DNA of 64,000 nt. Origin: Alphaproteobacteria bacterium. GTDB lineage: Bacteria; Pseudomonadota; Alphaproteobacteria; Sphingomonadales; Kordiimonadaceae. The notes below the pieces were generated by a model. The model had not been told where the DNA came from. It was given only the letters and a program-made list of their open reading frames with translations, and ran no database searches. Positions 1 through 7,923 of this stretch are shown piece after piece. Numbering within the stretch: the first letter of the stretch is position 1; the number at the start of each line of letters is the position of its first letter. The stretch spans positions 62,001-126,000 of the forward strand of contig SBGU01000043.1 of NCBI GenBank assembly GCA_006226495.1. Direction: 5' to 3'. A program made the translations under genes and the position numbers.

Positions 1-134
1 GCGACCAGTTCGTCATAGGACCGGTCGATCAATTTGGTGTCGACCACCAGGAACGGTGTTTCATGGTTGTCGGCAAAGGCCTTGATTCGGGCGAAGGTTT
101 CGGGCGGGTAATAATCTTCGATCTGTGCTGTCAT
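1..134 (-). CDS. PLP-dependent ornithine/lysine-type decarboxylase, N-terminal fragment
   Basis: Only the first 44 codons lie in the window; the gene runs off the left edge. The ATG is the complement of 132-134. The translation starts MTAQIEDYYPP and contains PFLVVDTKLIDRSYDEL. That pattern resembles the start of alanine-racemase-fold (group IV) ornithine/lysine decarboxylases, where a short lead is followed by the first beta strand of the PLP barrel. Such enzymes are cytosolic and make putrescine or cadaverine. The PLP lysine and catalytic residues are outside the window, so the family call rests on the N-terminus only and substrate cannot be judged. Confidence 0.55.
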   Translation of the reverse strand, partial: MTAQIEDYYPPETFARIKAFADNHETPFLVVDTKLIDRSYDELV

Positions 135-371
135 TGGTCGCTCTCGGCAGTGTCACTGAAGGGTTATGGGCTAAACCGGCAACAGGGTCCCCTGCGCCGC
201 CGAAGGTGCCGCACCATATCATGGACCGCCACTGTCCTTCCAATAGAAATCCTGTCAGGACTTCCCCTTCCGCCTGCGACGACATGGCTCATGGTGCGTA
301 ATGGATGGTGCGCATAAACTGTCTTCACCCAAAAGAAAAGCGCAAAGAAAGGCGGAAATGGGGAATTGGCG
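135..371. other. Divergent intergenic region
   Basis: This gap separates the leftward decarboxylase start from the rightward membrane-protein gene, so promoters for both should lie here. I see no convincing -35/-10 pair and no terminator or strong inverted repeat. The ribosome binding site GGGGA at about 360-364 belongs to the gene that follows. Confidence 0.4.
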
Positions 372-743
372 ATGAACAGCTATTTTTTGACCGCCGGACT
401 TTTCAGCGCTTTGACCGCCTTTATCCATATGCGCTTTGGCGGTCGCGAAATAGCGGGGCCCCTGCTGGCCGCGCGCGACCTGCATCCTGTTGCCAAATAT
501 ACCAATTATTTCTGCTGGCACATGGTCAGTATCGTCATTGTCATGATGGCGGGTTGTTACCTGTATGCGGCGCTGAAACCGGGTGCGGTCGAACTCGCGG
601 GCCTGGCCACCTTGCTCGCCTTCGCCTTCGCATTCTGGAACCTGGCCCTGATCGTCTGGAAGCAGCAGCGTTTCGATTATATGCCGCAATGGGCGCTGTT
701 CCTGGCCATCGGTTTCGCCGGGGTCATCGGATTCTTCATCTGA
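372..743 (+). CDS. Small multi-pass membrane protein, unknown function
   Basis: The product is 123 residues and almost entirely hydrophobic. About four membrane segments can be seen, near residues 3-18, 46-66, 74-95 and 102-122. I chose the ATG at 372 rather than an in-frame TTG two codons upstream because GGGGA lies about 7 bases before the ATG. Charged residues cluster between segments 1 and 2 (RFGGREIAGPLLAARD). I cannot assign a family; size and topology recall small four-helix membrane proteins such as MAPEG or DoxX relatives, but no diagnostic motif is present. Its neighbours do not hint at a role. Confidence 0.7.
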   Translation: MNSYFLTAGLFSALTAFIHMRFGGREIAGPLLAARDLHPVAKYTNYFCWHMVSIVIVMMAGCYLYAALKPGAVELAGLATLLAFAFAFWNLALIVWKQQRFDYMPQWALFLAIGFAGVIGFFI

Positions 744-835
744 ACACAGCGCCTGCGGGTGAATGGCTTTAACCGTTTGTTGAGGGTGTAATCCTAGAAT
801 GGCTGCATCGTCCAGAGAGGGCGATGTTGCTTGGA

Positions 836-1600
836 ATGACCATGTGCACTTCGGTTTTGAAGACGATTCTTGCACTTGGCTTGGCCCTGTTCGCAGAGGT
901 TGCGGGCGCCGTCGAAGCCGAGGTGACGGTCTATACCGAAAATTTCGCACCCTATAATTACGAAGCCGAAGACGGCACGGTCCTGGGTCTGTCCACCGAC
1001 AATGTGCGCCTGGTGCTGGATGAAGCCGGGCTTGCATACGAGATCAAGGTCCTGCCCTGGACGCGGGCGCTCAGACAGGCGCGCAGCGACGACCATGCCC
1101 TCATTTACACCATGGCCCGCACACCGGCGCGCGACCCGGATTTCGACTGGCTGGTGCCGCTGTTCCGTTCGGAATTCTACCTGTTTGCCCGCGCAGACGA
1201 TCCACGTGCCGTTACGCGCGATGCGCTGGCACAAGGATCGTTCACCGCCGCTTGCGTGGTGGCGGATGTGGCCTGTGAATTGTTCGAATGGCTGGGTGTG
1301 CCGGCGGAAAATGTCACGGTCATGCCCAACCAGGGCGCGCTCGATTTCCAACTGGTGCTGGCGGGGCGGGCAGACCTCTATCTCAGGGACAAGGCGGCCA
1401 ATATTGAACAGTTGAAACTGGCGGGCGAAAATGCCGCCGTCATCCGGCAGGCCATGCGCGTTGGCTATGATGGCGGTTTTTTCCTCGCGGCCGGGCACCA
1501 TGTCGATGCCGCCGTGCGGGCCCGCGTGCGCGCGGCTTATGAACGTCTGCTGGCTGAAGGCCGCTACCATGTGTTGGGTGACGGCGGCGACGGCCGTTAG
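836..1600 (+). CDS. Periplasmic SBP_bac_3-like protein, first of a tandem pair
   Basis: About 254 residues. A signal peptide (hydrophobic LKTILALGLALFAEVAG) is followed by VYTENFAPYNY, the typical first strand of family 3 solute-binding proteins, and then by LSTDNVRLVL. Two cysteines sit in AACVVADVACE (C140 and C147), at exactly the same positions as in the next gene. Start choice is uncertain: ATG 824 is only 2 bases from the GAGAGGG element, while ATG 836 and 842 also give good signal peptides. The protein should bind a small ligand in the periplasm. No permease or ATPase gene is nearby, so transport, enzyme or sensory roles all remain open. Confidence 0.75.
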   Translation: MTMCTSVLKTILALGLALFAEVAGAVEAEVTVYTENFAPYNYEAEDGTVLGLSTDNVRLVLDEAGLAYEIKVLPWTRALRQARSDDHALIYTMARTPARDPDFDWLVPLFRSEFYLFARADDPRAVTRDALAQGSFTAACVVADVACELFEWLGVPAENVTVMPNQGALDFQLVLAGRADLYLRDKAANIEQLKLAGENAAVIRQAMRVGYDGGFFLAAGHHVDAAVRARVRAAYERLLAEGRYHVLGDGGDGR

Positions 1601-1706
1601 GCCTGCGTCCAGCGTTAACCATTTATTCAAACCGGGCAGTCTAGAATTTCTTTGCGGCGTGCAGCCGGTCCGGGTGGTTCGGCAGGGGCGCTGCAAAGGG
1701 TGATGT

Positions 1707-2471
1707 ATGAAATCTGGATCGGGGATCGGGCGGCGCTTTCTTGCGGCGTTTATTGTTGCACTGGCGGGCGTTGCGCGGGCCGGGGCGACGGATTTTATTG
1801 TCTATACCGAAGAATATCCCCCCTATAATTTTGCCACGGAAGACGGCGGTGTCGCCGGCCTGTCGACCGATCGGGTGCGGCAGGTGCTGGATGCCGCCGG
1901 CCTGTCCTACAGCATCCAGCTTGTGCCCTGGGCGCGGGCCATGCGCAATATCGCGAACGACGACAATGCCTTCATCTTCAGCATCACCCGCACACCGGGG
2001 CGCGAGGCCGGGTTCGACTGGCTGGTACCCTTGGCGCCGTCCAACTATTACCTGTTTGTGCGCACTGACGAGACCCGGCCGGTGACCGAAGAAAACCTGA
2101 AGGCGGGCATGTTCCTGGCCGCCTGCGTGTCGGGCGACCTGGCGTGCGAGATGGTGCGCTGGACCGGCGTGCCGGAAGACAGGATCGTCGCCATCGGCAA
2201 CAATATCACCAGCGACTTCCGCATGGTGATCGCGGGCCGCGCCGACGTCTATATCAGCGACCTGTCGGCGAATGCGAACCTGCGCCGGCAGGAAGGCTAT
2301 GCCGACAATCTGACCCGCCCGGCGATGCGGCTGGGCGGCAAGGCCGGTTTCTACCTGGCCGCGGGCCTCAATGTGCCGGCGGATGTGCGTAACAGGGTGC
2401 GTGCCGCCTATGAAGCGCTGCTGGCGACCGGCAATTATGAAATGATCGGCGACCAGGCACCGGCCCATTAG
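1707..2471 (+). CDS. Periplasmic SBP_bac_3-like protein, second of a tandem pair
   Basis: 254 residues, clearly paralogous to the preceding gene throughout. A signal peptide ends near ARAGA and is followed by IVYTEEYPPYNF. The block AACVSGDLACE carries C140 and C147. The C-terminal block (AMRLGGKAGFYLAAGLNV, then RVRAAYEALL) matches its neighbour. AAAGGG at 1695-1700 is 6 bases before ATG 1707, which fixes the start. The pair arose by tandem duplication. Absence of ABC transporter partners suggests an orphan binding protein; ligand unknown. Confidence 0.78.
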   Translation: MKSGSGIGRRFLAAFIVALAGVARAGATDFIVYTEEYPPYNFATEDGGVAGLSTDRVRQVLDAAGLSYSIQLVPWARAMRNIANDDNAFIFSITRTPGREAGFDWLVPLAPSNYYLFVRTDETRPVTEENLKAGMFLAACVSGDLACEMVRWTGVPEDRIVAIGNNITSDFRMVIAGRADVYISDLSANANLRRQEGYADNLTRPAMRLGGKAGFYLAAGLNVPADVRNRVRAAYEALLATGNYEMIGDQAPAH

Positions 2472-2494
2472 GCCGGGCCTGGCGGGCAGCCCTT

Positions 2495-3160
2495 TCAGGC
2501 AACCATGCTTTCTTTGGCAATCAGATAGGCTGTCAGGTCCGCGATCGTGACCACGGCCATGCCATGAGTGCGCGCAAATACCAGAATTTCCGGCAACCGC
2601 GCCATGGTGCCGTCGGGGTTCGTGAGTTCACACAGAACCGCCGCCGGGCTGTGGCCGGCCATCGTAACCATCTCAAGCGATGCTTCGGTGTGGCCGCCGC
2701 GCGCCAGCACACCGCCCGGGTGTGCCCTCAGTGGGAACACATGGCCGGGGCGCGCCAGGTCGTCGGGTTTGGCGTCGGGGGCGATGGCGGTGCGGATGGT
2801 GGTCACCCGGTCGGCGGCGGACACACCGGTGGTGACACCGCGTTTGGCCTCGATCGACACGGTGAAGGCCGTGCCCATGCTCGAGCTGTTGTTCGCCACC
2901 ATCTGGGGCAGTTCCAGCGCCTTCAGCTTTTCGTCCGGCAGGGACAGGCACACGATGCCGGTGCCTTCGCGCACCAGCAGCGCCATCTGTTCGGGGGTAA
3001 TGGTATCGGCGGCGAAAATGATATCGCCTTCGTTTTCCCGGTCTTCGTCATCCATCACCAGGATGCCAAGGCCGGCACGCAATTGTTCGACGGCGCGTTC
3101 AACCCGTTCGAACGGGTCGCCAAAGGCCGCAAGGTCGAGGGGGATATTGGTCTGATTCAC
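2495..3160 (-). CDS. ribB: 3,4-dihydroxy-2-butanone 4-phosphate synthase
   Basis: RibB converts ribulose 5-phosphate into 3,4-dihydroxy-2-butanone 4-phosphate plus formate, supplying the four-carbon unit for riboflavin. The 221-residue product is a complete stand-alone RibB. It has the acidic metal-binding loop [10 protein letters not shown] at about 37-46, then [10 protein letters not shown] and GHTEAS. There is no fused RibA domain. I start it at the GTG complementary to 3158-3160, because GGAGA lies about 7 bases upstream. The open frame extends to 3259, but that extension is low-complexity sequence inside the leader. An FMN riboswitch lies upstream, so expression should fall when FMN is plentiful. 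Confidence 0.95.
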   Translation of the reverse strand: MNQTNIPLDLAAFGDPFERVERAVEQLRAGLGILVMDDEDRENEGDIIFAADTITPEQMALLVREGTGIVCLSLPDEKLKALELPQMVANNSSSMGTAFTVSIEAKRGVTTGVSAADRVTTIRTAIAPDAKPDDLARPGHVFPLRAHPGGVLARGGHTEASLEMVTMAGHSPAAVLCELTNPDGTMARLPEILVFARTHGMAVVTIADLTAYLIAKESMVA

Positions 3161-3249
3161 TGTATGTCTCCAACGTTGACAGCAGGAACCAGGGCATTGA
3201 CAGAGTTTGCCGCCGTGCCCCATGGGGTGCGCGGACGACAAAAGGCAAC

Positions 3250-3267
3250 CACCGGCCAAAGCCGGCG
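3250..3267 (-). terminator. Candidate riboswitch expression-platform hairpin
   Basis: On the minus strand, between the FMN aptamer and ribB, a 7-bp stem CGCCGGC/GCCGGTG closes a TTTG loop and is followed by GTTGCCTTTTG. It could act as the conditional terminator of the FMN riboswitch. The T-run is short and interrupted, so translational control is an alternative. Confidence 0.4.
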
Positions 3268-3280
3268 CTGCCGCTTACAC

Positions 3281-3413
3281 TCTCCCATCCGGACTATGAC
3301 CGTCGGCTCCGGTTTCTCACCGGATCTGCTGACCCTGCCGCCAATTGGCCACAGGCGCTCGCGGGCTTTTCCCGAAGGGAATTACCGCCGGTAGGGACTT
3401 TCACCCTGCCCTG
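3281..3413 (-). promoter_or_regulatory. FMN riboswitch (RFN element)
   Basis: Read on the minus strand, this segment shows the conserved RFN landmarks in order: AGGGCAGGGTGAAAGTCCC, then ACCGGCGGTA, the CCCTTCGGG mini-hairpin, GTCAGCAGATCCGGTGAGA, AGCCGACGGT, and the closing ATAGTCCGGATGGGAGA. The terminal helix pairs the first and last blocks. The aptamer binds FMN and normally represses the downstream riboflavin gene, here ribB, whose start is about 120 bases away. Confidence 0.96.
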
Positions 3414-3429
3414 AGTACAAGCATATTCA

Positions 3430-3453
3430 AGGCCCCGCCATCATGGCAGGGCC
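3430..3453 (-). terminator. Hairpin downstream of rimO, weak terminator
   Basis: AGGCCC and GCCA pair with TGGC and GGGCCT around a TCA loop, with one mismatch. It lies about 45 bases past the rimO stop and just ahead of the FMN riboswitch, a sensible place to end rimO transcription. No T-run follows on the minus strand, so termination strength is doubtful. Confidence 0.4.
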
Positions 3454-3496
3454 TGTCCTGAATATAGGGCCGTGAAGCTGATTTCAAGGGGCTGGC

Positions 3497-4849
3497 TTAC
3501 CAGTCCCAGCCGTCGTCGTCGCTTTCGTCTTCGGCGATCAGTTCGCCGTGAAGGTCGTAATCGTCGCTTTCGGTGATCAGCGCCATGACCATGTCGCCGG
3601 GGCTCAGTTCACTGGCGCCCGGGATATGGACCTGGCCGTCGATTTCGGGTGCGTCCGCATAGGTGCGGCCAATGGCACCTTCGTCCGTGACCTCGTCGAT
3701 CAGCACGGCCATTTCCATGCCGACCCGGTCTTTCAGTTTGGCAGCCGAAATTTCCTGCTGCACCGCCATGAAGCGTTCCCAGCGTTCCTGTTTCAACTCC
3801 TCCGGCACCGGGTTCGGCAGCGCGTTGGCGGCGGCACCTTCCACGGGCTCGTATTTGAAGCAGCCGACACGGTCGAGCTGCGCTTCTTTCATCCAGTCCA
3901 GGAGGTATTCGAAATCCTCGTCCGTCTCGCCAGGGAAACCGACGATGAAGGTGGAGCGGAGCACGATCTCGGGCACGGCTTCACGCCATTTGTGGATGCG
4001 TTCCAGCACCTTGGCTTCGTTCGCCGGGCGGCGCATGGCGCGCAGAACCGACGGGCTGGCATGCTGGAACGGGATGTCCAGATACGGCAGGATCTTGCCG
4101 TCCGCCATCAACTGGATCGCATCATCCACATGCGGGTAGGGATAGACATAATGCAGCCGCACCCAGACATCCAGTTCGCCCAGTTCGCGGGCCAGGTCGG
4201 TCATGTGGGCGCGGACCTCGCGGTCCTTCCATTTTTCGGTCTGGTGCCGAAGGTCAAGGCCATAGGCCGAGGTGTCCTGGCTGATGACCAGAAGTTCCTG
4301 CGTGCCGGCTTCGACGAGCTTTTCGGCCTCGCGCAGTACGGCGCGGATCGGGCGGCTGACCAGGTCGCCGCGCAAGGACGGGATGATGCAGAATTTGCAG
4401 CGGTGGTTACAGCCTTCCGAAATCTTCAGATAGCTATAGTGCCGGGGCGTCAGCTTCAGGCCGGCGGCGGGCACCAGATGGGTATAGGGGTCGTGCGGCT
4501 GGGGTGCGGCCTTGTGGACCTCGTTCACCACCTGCTCATACTGCTGCGGGCCGGTCACGGCCAGCACACCGGGCACAACTTCGCGCACCACGCCTTCGTC
4601 CACACCCAGACAGCCGGTCACGATCACCTTGCCGTTTTCCTTCATGGCTTCCTTGATGGCGCTGAAGCTTTCTTCCTTGGCGCTGTCGATAAAGCCGCAG
4701 GTGTTGACGATCACCACATCGGCGCCGTCATAGTCGGGGGCGATTTCATAGCCTTCCGAACGCAGTTTGGTGAGGATGCGTTCGCTGTCCACCAGCGCCT
4801 TGGGGCAGCCGAGGGAAACAAAGCCGACTTTGGAGGTATGTGTATTCAT
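3497..4849 (-). CDS. rimO: Ribosomal protein uS12 methylthiotransferase RimO
   Basis: RimO is a cytosolic radical SAM enzyme that methylthiolates the conserved aspartate of ribosomal protein S12. The 450-residue product has the full architecture. The N-terminal MTTase domain carries three cluster cysteines (C15 in [13 protein letters not shown]51 and C80). The radical SAM motif is [17 protein letters not shown], with C147, C151 and C154. A TRAM domain closes the C-terminus. [12 protein letters not shown] and [10 protein letters not shown] separate it from MiaB and from the MtaB encoded near 12-13 kb. The C-terminal tail is acidic and ends in DDDGWDW. Length is normal. Confidence 0.96.
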   Translation of the reverse strand: MNTHTSKVGFVSLGCPKALVDSERILTKLRSEGYEIAPDYDGADVVIVNTCGFIDSAKEESFSAIKEAMKENGKVIVTGCLGVDEGVVREVVPGVLAVTGPQQYEQVVNEVHKAAPQPHDPYTHLVPAAGLKLTPRHYSYLKISEGCNHRCKFCIIPSLRGDLVSRPIRAVLREAEKLVEAGTQELLVISQDTSAYGLDLRHQTEKWKDREVRAHMTDLARELGELDVWVRLHYVYPYPHVDDAIQLMADGKILPYLDIPFQHASPSVLRAMRRPANEAKVLERIHKWREAVPEIVLRSTFIVGFPGETDEDFEYLLDWMKEAQLDRVGCFKYEPVEGAAANALPNPVPEELKQERWERFMAVQQEISAAKLKDRVGMEMAVLIDEVTDEGAIGRTYADAPEIDGQVHIPGASELSPGDMVMALITESDDYDLHGELIAEDESDDDGWDW

Positions 4850-4950
4850 CTGTGCGTTTTGGCCCGTAAGTTACCCGGCACAGCCGTGCCGTTTGGCGCG
4901 GCTTATACAGGGAACGGCCCGGAAAGGCGAGTCAGAAGAAAGCCCGCCCC

Positions 4951-6240
4951 TCAGCGCCGCGAGGTGATGGCATCCACCTGGAACAGGCTCAGGTTGCCGC
5001 CGATATAGGCGGTCGACGGTTTTGCCTTGTTGTCCCATGCCGGGTTCGCCACTTCCTGGCCAAAACGCACCACGCGCAAGGCCCAGTTGGTCGGCACGTC
5101 CCAGCCGGCGCCGAACGCCTTTTCCACATTGGCATAAGGGTTGGCCTTGGTGGGGACGACGCAGCCCAGCGCCGGTTCGCGCTTGCAGGCCATCTTGGTC
5201 ATCAGCCTGAGCGTTTCCTTGAAGTTCTTCCAGGAAATTTCATAATGGAAACGTGTGGTGTCGAAGGGCCGGTTCAGGGTCGACATGCCATAGGATTCCC
5301 ACACCGGGGTGCTTTCATTCTCGATGGTCAGGATGGTGGCGCTGCCACCACTTTTCATGGGGCCGCCGACAAAATAGACCTGGGTCGCGCCGTCGAACGA
5401 GGCATTCACCTTGTCAGAGCCGCAATTGATGCCGGCACACAGGGTATAGGGTGTGATCTCGAGGCGCGATTGCACCTGAACGCCGTTTTTCATGCTGCTG
5501 GACGCCAGGTTCACCAGGACCATGGCCATCTTCTGCTGGGTCTGCGACTGGGCGCTGTTGGCCACGGTCGCGACCGACTGGTCGGCCCAGGCACGCAGGC
5601 GAATGCGGTCGTCACAGTCAGGCCCTGTGCAGGGCGAGGAGAAGGGCAGCATCTTGCCCTTGGTCGCGGTCGGGAAATTGGCATAAAGGCCCTGGATGTT
5701 TGCGCTTGGCAAATCGGCCTTGGCGCTGTTCTGGGTCGCCCCCGCGGCTTTCGGGTCGGTGCTTTTGTAGCGCGGCTGGAAAAAGGCGACCGTGCCGTCC
5801 TTCTGTGGCCCGGTGTGGGTATAAAGCCCGATGCCGGACGTGCCCTTCTTGCTGAGGCTGGTGGTCGCGAACGAACTGCCCCAGCGGCCGTTCGACGGGC
5901 ACTTGGGCGACCAGCTTACCGCATTGTCCTGGCCCAGGCCGGTCATATGGTCGACATAGTCGGCATCATTGTTGATCGCGGGCGGGTTTTCCTCGAACAG
6001 GTTGCCGTTTGCCGTGGTGGTGCAGCCGGAATTGGGGTCGATGAAGCCACTGAAATAAAGCGCGATATCGCGGGGCGGCGGCGCGCTGGTCGGGTTCCAC
6101 AATTTCAGGGGCAGGGGGCCAAAACCGTTTTCATGCGGATCGAACCGGAAGCGGCTTTCCGTCACTTCAAAGCTTTGCGCCAGCGCGGGCGCAGCGGTGG
6201 ACAGGCACAGAAGGATGGCGAACAGGCTGCGGATAGTCAT
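4951..6240 (-). CDS. Secreted protein of unknown function with six visible cysteines
   Basis: 429 residues. A clear Sec signal peptide (MTIRSLFAILLCLSTAAPALA) precedes a mature domain that starts SFEVTESRFRFDPHENGFG. Mature cysteines include C-T-T-T (near residue 73), PKCPSNGRWG, SPCTGPDCDD, LCAGINCG, MACKREP and LGCVVP; several are spaced like disulfide partners. There are many Gly, Asn, Ser and Thr residues and no transmembrane segment after the signal. I do not recognise the family. It is divergent from the neighbouring aromatic amino acid decarboxylase gene, with a 163-base gap between starts, so shared control is possible but unproven. Confidence 0.75.
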   Translation of the reverse strand: MTIRSLFAILLCLSTAAPALAQSFEVTESRFRFDPHENGFGPLPLKLWNPTSAPPPRDIALYFSGFIDPNSGCTTTANGNLFEENPPAINNDADYVDHMTGLGQDNAVSWSPKCPSNGRWGSSFATTSLSKKGTSGIGLYTHTGPQKDGTVAFFQPRYKSTDPKAAGATQNSAKADLPSANIQGLYANFPTATKGKMLPFSSPCTGPDCDDRIRLRAWADQSVATVANSAQSQTQQKMAMVLVNLASSSMKNGVQVQSRLEITPYTLCAGINCGSDKVNASFDGATQVYFVGGPMKSGGSATILTIENESTPVWESYGMSTLNRPFDTTRFHYEISWKNFKETLRLMTKMACKREPALGCVVPTKANPYANVEKAFGAGWDVPTNWALRVVRFGQEVANPAWDNKAKPSTAYIGGNLSLFQVDAITSRR

Positions 6241-6304
6241 GGATGCCCCCGGTTAAAAGTCGTCTCCAGTTGTTGCCCCTTTGTCGCCTGCCGGTGTGAC
6301 AATA

Positions 6305-6333
6305 TTGAGGCATGGCCGCACGTGTCATATCTC
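6305..6333 (+). promoter_or_regulatory. Candidate sigma-70 promoter for the decarboxylase gene
   Basis: TTGAGG (6305-6310) and TATCTC (6328-6333) are separated by 17 bases, about 70 bases before the ATG at 6404. The hexamers match the consensus only partly. Confidence 0.3.
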
Positions 6334-6403
6334 CGGCATGGCCAAGGCGCGCCATTCCATCCTATAGATAACCGGACGTGGAAAAAAGCCTGCGGGGGAA
6401 ACT

Positions 6404-7819
6404 ATGGACAGCAGCGAATTCAGGAAAAACGCCTATGCCGTCGTCGACTGGATCGCCGACTATATGGACAGGGTCGAAGACTTTCCCGTGCGCGCCCAGA
6501 CCGCACCGGGCGCCATTCGCGCCCAGTTGCCGACCACGGCGCCCGAGGCAGGGCAAGGCTTCGATGCCCTGATGGCGGATTTCGAGCGTATCATCCTGCC
6601 CGGTGTCACCCACTGGCAGCATCCGCGCTTTTTTGCCTATTTCCCCGCGAATGTCACCCCGCCGTCGATGCTCGCGGAAATGCTGGTCAATGCCATGGGG
6701 GTCAATGGCATGATGTGGGAAACCAGCCCCGCCGCCACCGAGCTTGAGGAACAGATGATGGCCTGGCTCGGCGGCATGCTGAAGCTGCCGGCAGAATGGT
6801 CGGGCGTCATTCAGGATACGGCGTCGAGCGCCACCTTCTGCGCCGTGTTGATGGCGCGCGAACGCGCGACCGGCTGGCAGGTCAATGAAACCGGCTTGAG
6901 CGAGGCGCCGCCCTTGGCTTTCTACACCAGCTCGGAAGCCCACAGCGCGCTGGAAAAGGCGGTCAAGATGGCCGGCCTTGGCCGTGCCGCCATCCGGTTT
7001 GTGCCCACGGACGTGAACCATGCGATGCAGCCCACCGCGCTTGCCGCCATGATGGCCGAAGACCGGGACAAGGGCATCATCCCCGCCATGGTGCTGGCGA
7101 CCGTGGGGTCCACCAGCGTCGGCGCGTCCGACCCGCTGGATGCCATCGGCATCATCGCGCGCGCGAACGGTGCCCTGTTCCATGTCGATGCGGCCTGGGC
7201 CGGCAGCGCCATGATCTGCCCGGAATACCGCCACCTTCTGGACGGTATCGAAACCGCCGACAGTTTTGTCTTCAACCCGCACAAATGGATGGGTGTGCAG
7301 TTCGACTGTTCGGCGCATTTTGTGCGCGATCCCGAAAGCCTGATCCGCACCCTGACCATCCTGCCCGCGTTCCTGAAAACCCGCGACGGCATCACCAACT
7401 ACCGCGACTGGGGCATCGCCCTTGGCCGCCGCATGCGCGCGCTGAAGCTGTGGTTCGTGATCCGCTCCTACGGGGTCGAGGGCCTGCGCACCATGTTCCG
7501 CAACCATGTTGCCTGGGCCGGGGACCTGGCGCAGGCCGTCAGGGCCACGGACGGTTTCGAGCTGGTCACCGGCCCGAACCTGTCGCTGATCAGCTTCCGC
7601 TACCGCCCCGCCAGGCTTTCTGACGCAGAGGTCGACATCCTGTCCGACCGGTTGCTGAATGCGGTCAACGACGACGGCTATACCTACCTCACCCGCACGC
7701 AGGTGCAGGGCCGCCCGGTGATCCGCATCCAGGTCGGCGCCGTGCAGACCACCCGCGACCATGTGCTCGCCGCCTGGGCCCACGTGGTCGAGATTGCGCG
7801 TGGCCTAACACTGAACTAG
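6404..7819 (+). CDS. Aromatic-L-amino-acid decarboxylase (group II, PLP-dependent)
   Basis: 471 residues, full length for the group II decarboxylase family. HPRFFAYFPAN and the following methionine-rich block are typical of the aromatic amino acid (DOPA/tyrosine/tryptophan) decarboxylase branch. FHVDAAWAGSA contains the PLP-pyridine aspartate. NPHKWMG contains the Schiff-base lysine (about K294). The C-terminus retains the RIQVGAVQTT segment near the active site. Such enzymes release CO2 from L-Tyr, L-Phe, L-Trp or DOPA to give amines; the exact substrate, or an aldehyde-synthase variant, cannot be read from sequence. GGGGAAACT lies just before the ATG. Confidence 0.88.
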   Translation: MDSSEFRKNAYAVVDWIADYMDRVEDFPVRAQTAPGAIRAQLPTTAPEAGQGFDALMADFERIILPGVTHWQHPRFFAYFPANVTPPSMLAEMLVNAMGVNGMMWETSPAATELEEQMMAWLGGMLKLPAEWSGVIQDTASSATFCAVLMARERATGWQVNETGLSEAPPLAFYTSSEAHSALEKAVKMAGLGRAAIRFVPTDVNHAMQPTALAAMMAEDRDKGIIPAMVLATVGSTSVGASDPLDAIGIIARANGALFHVDAAWAGSAMICPEYRHLLDGIETADSFVFNPHKWMGVQFDCSAHFVRDPESLIRTLTILPAFLKTRDGITNYRDWGIALGRRMRALKLWFVIRSYGVEGLRTMFRNHVAWAGDLAQAVRATDGFELVTGPNLSLISFRYRPARLSDAEVDILSDRLLNAVNDDGYTYLTRTQVQGRPVIRIQVGAVQTTRDHVLAAWAHVVEIARGLTLN

Positions 7820-7923
7820 GGCGCAATGCTGCCGCATTCGCCCAAATTCGGCTGGTTTGCGCCTGAAAACCGGCAAATTCGCCGCCCAGGCTTCCTTCTC
7901 CCCATTTGGGAGGAGGAAAAATC

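Noticed and set aside
3161-3259. Longer N-terminus for ribB
   Set aside because: The added residues are Cys/Gly-rich without family similarity and lie in the riboswitch expression platform; GTG 3160 has a proper ribosome binding site.
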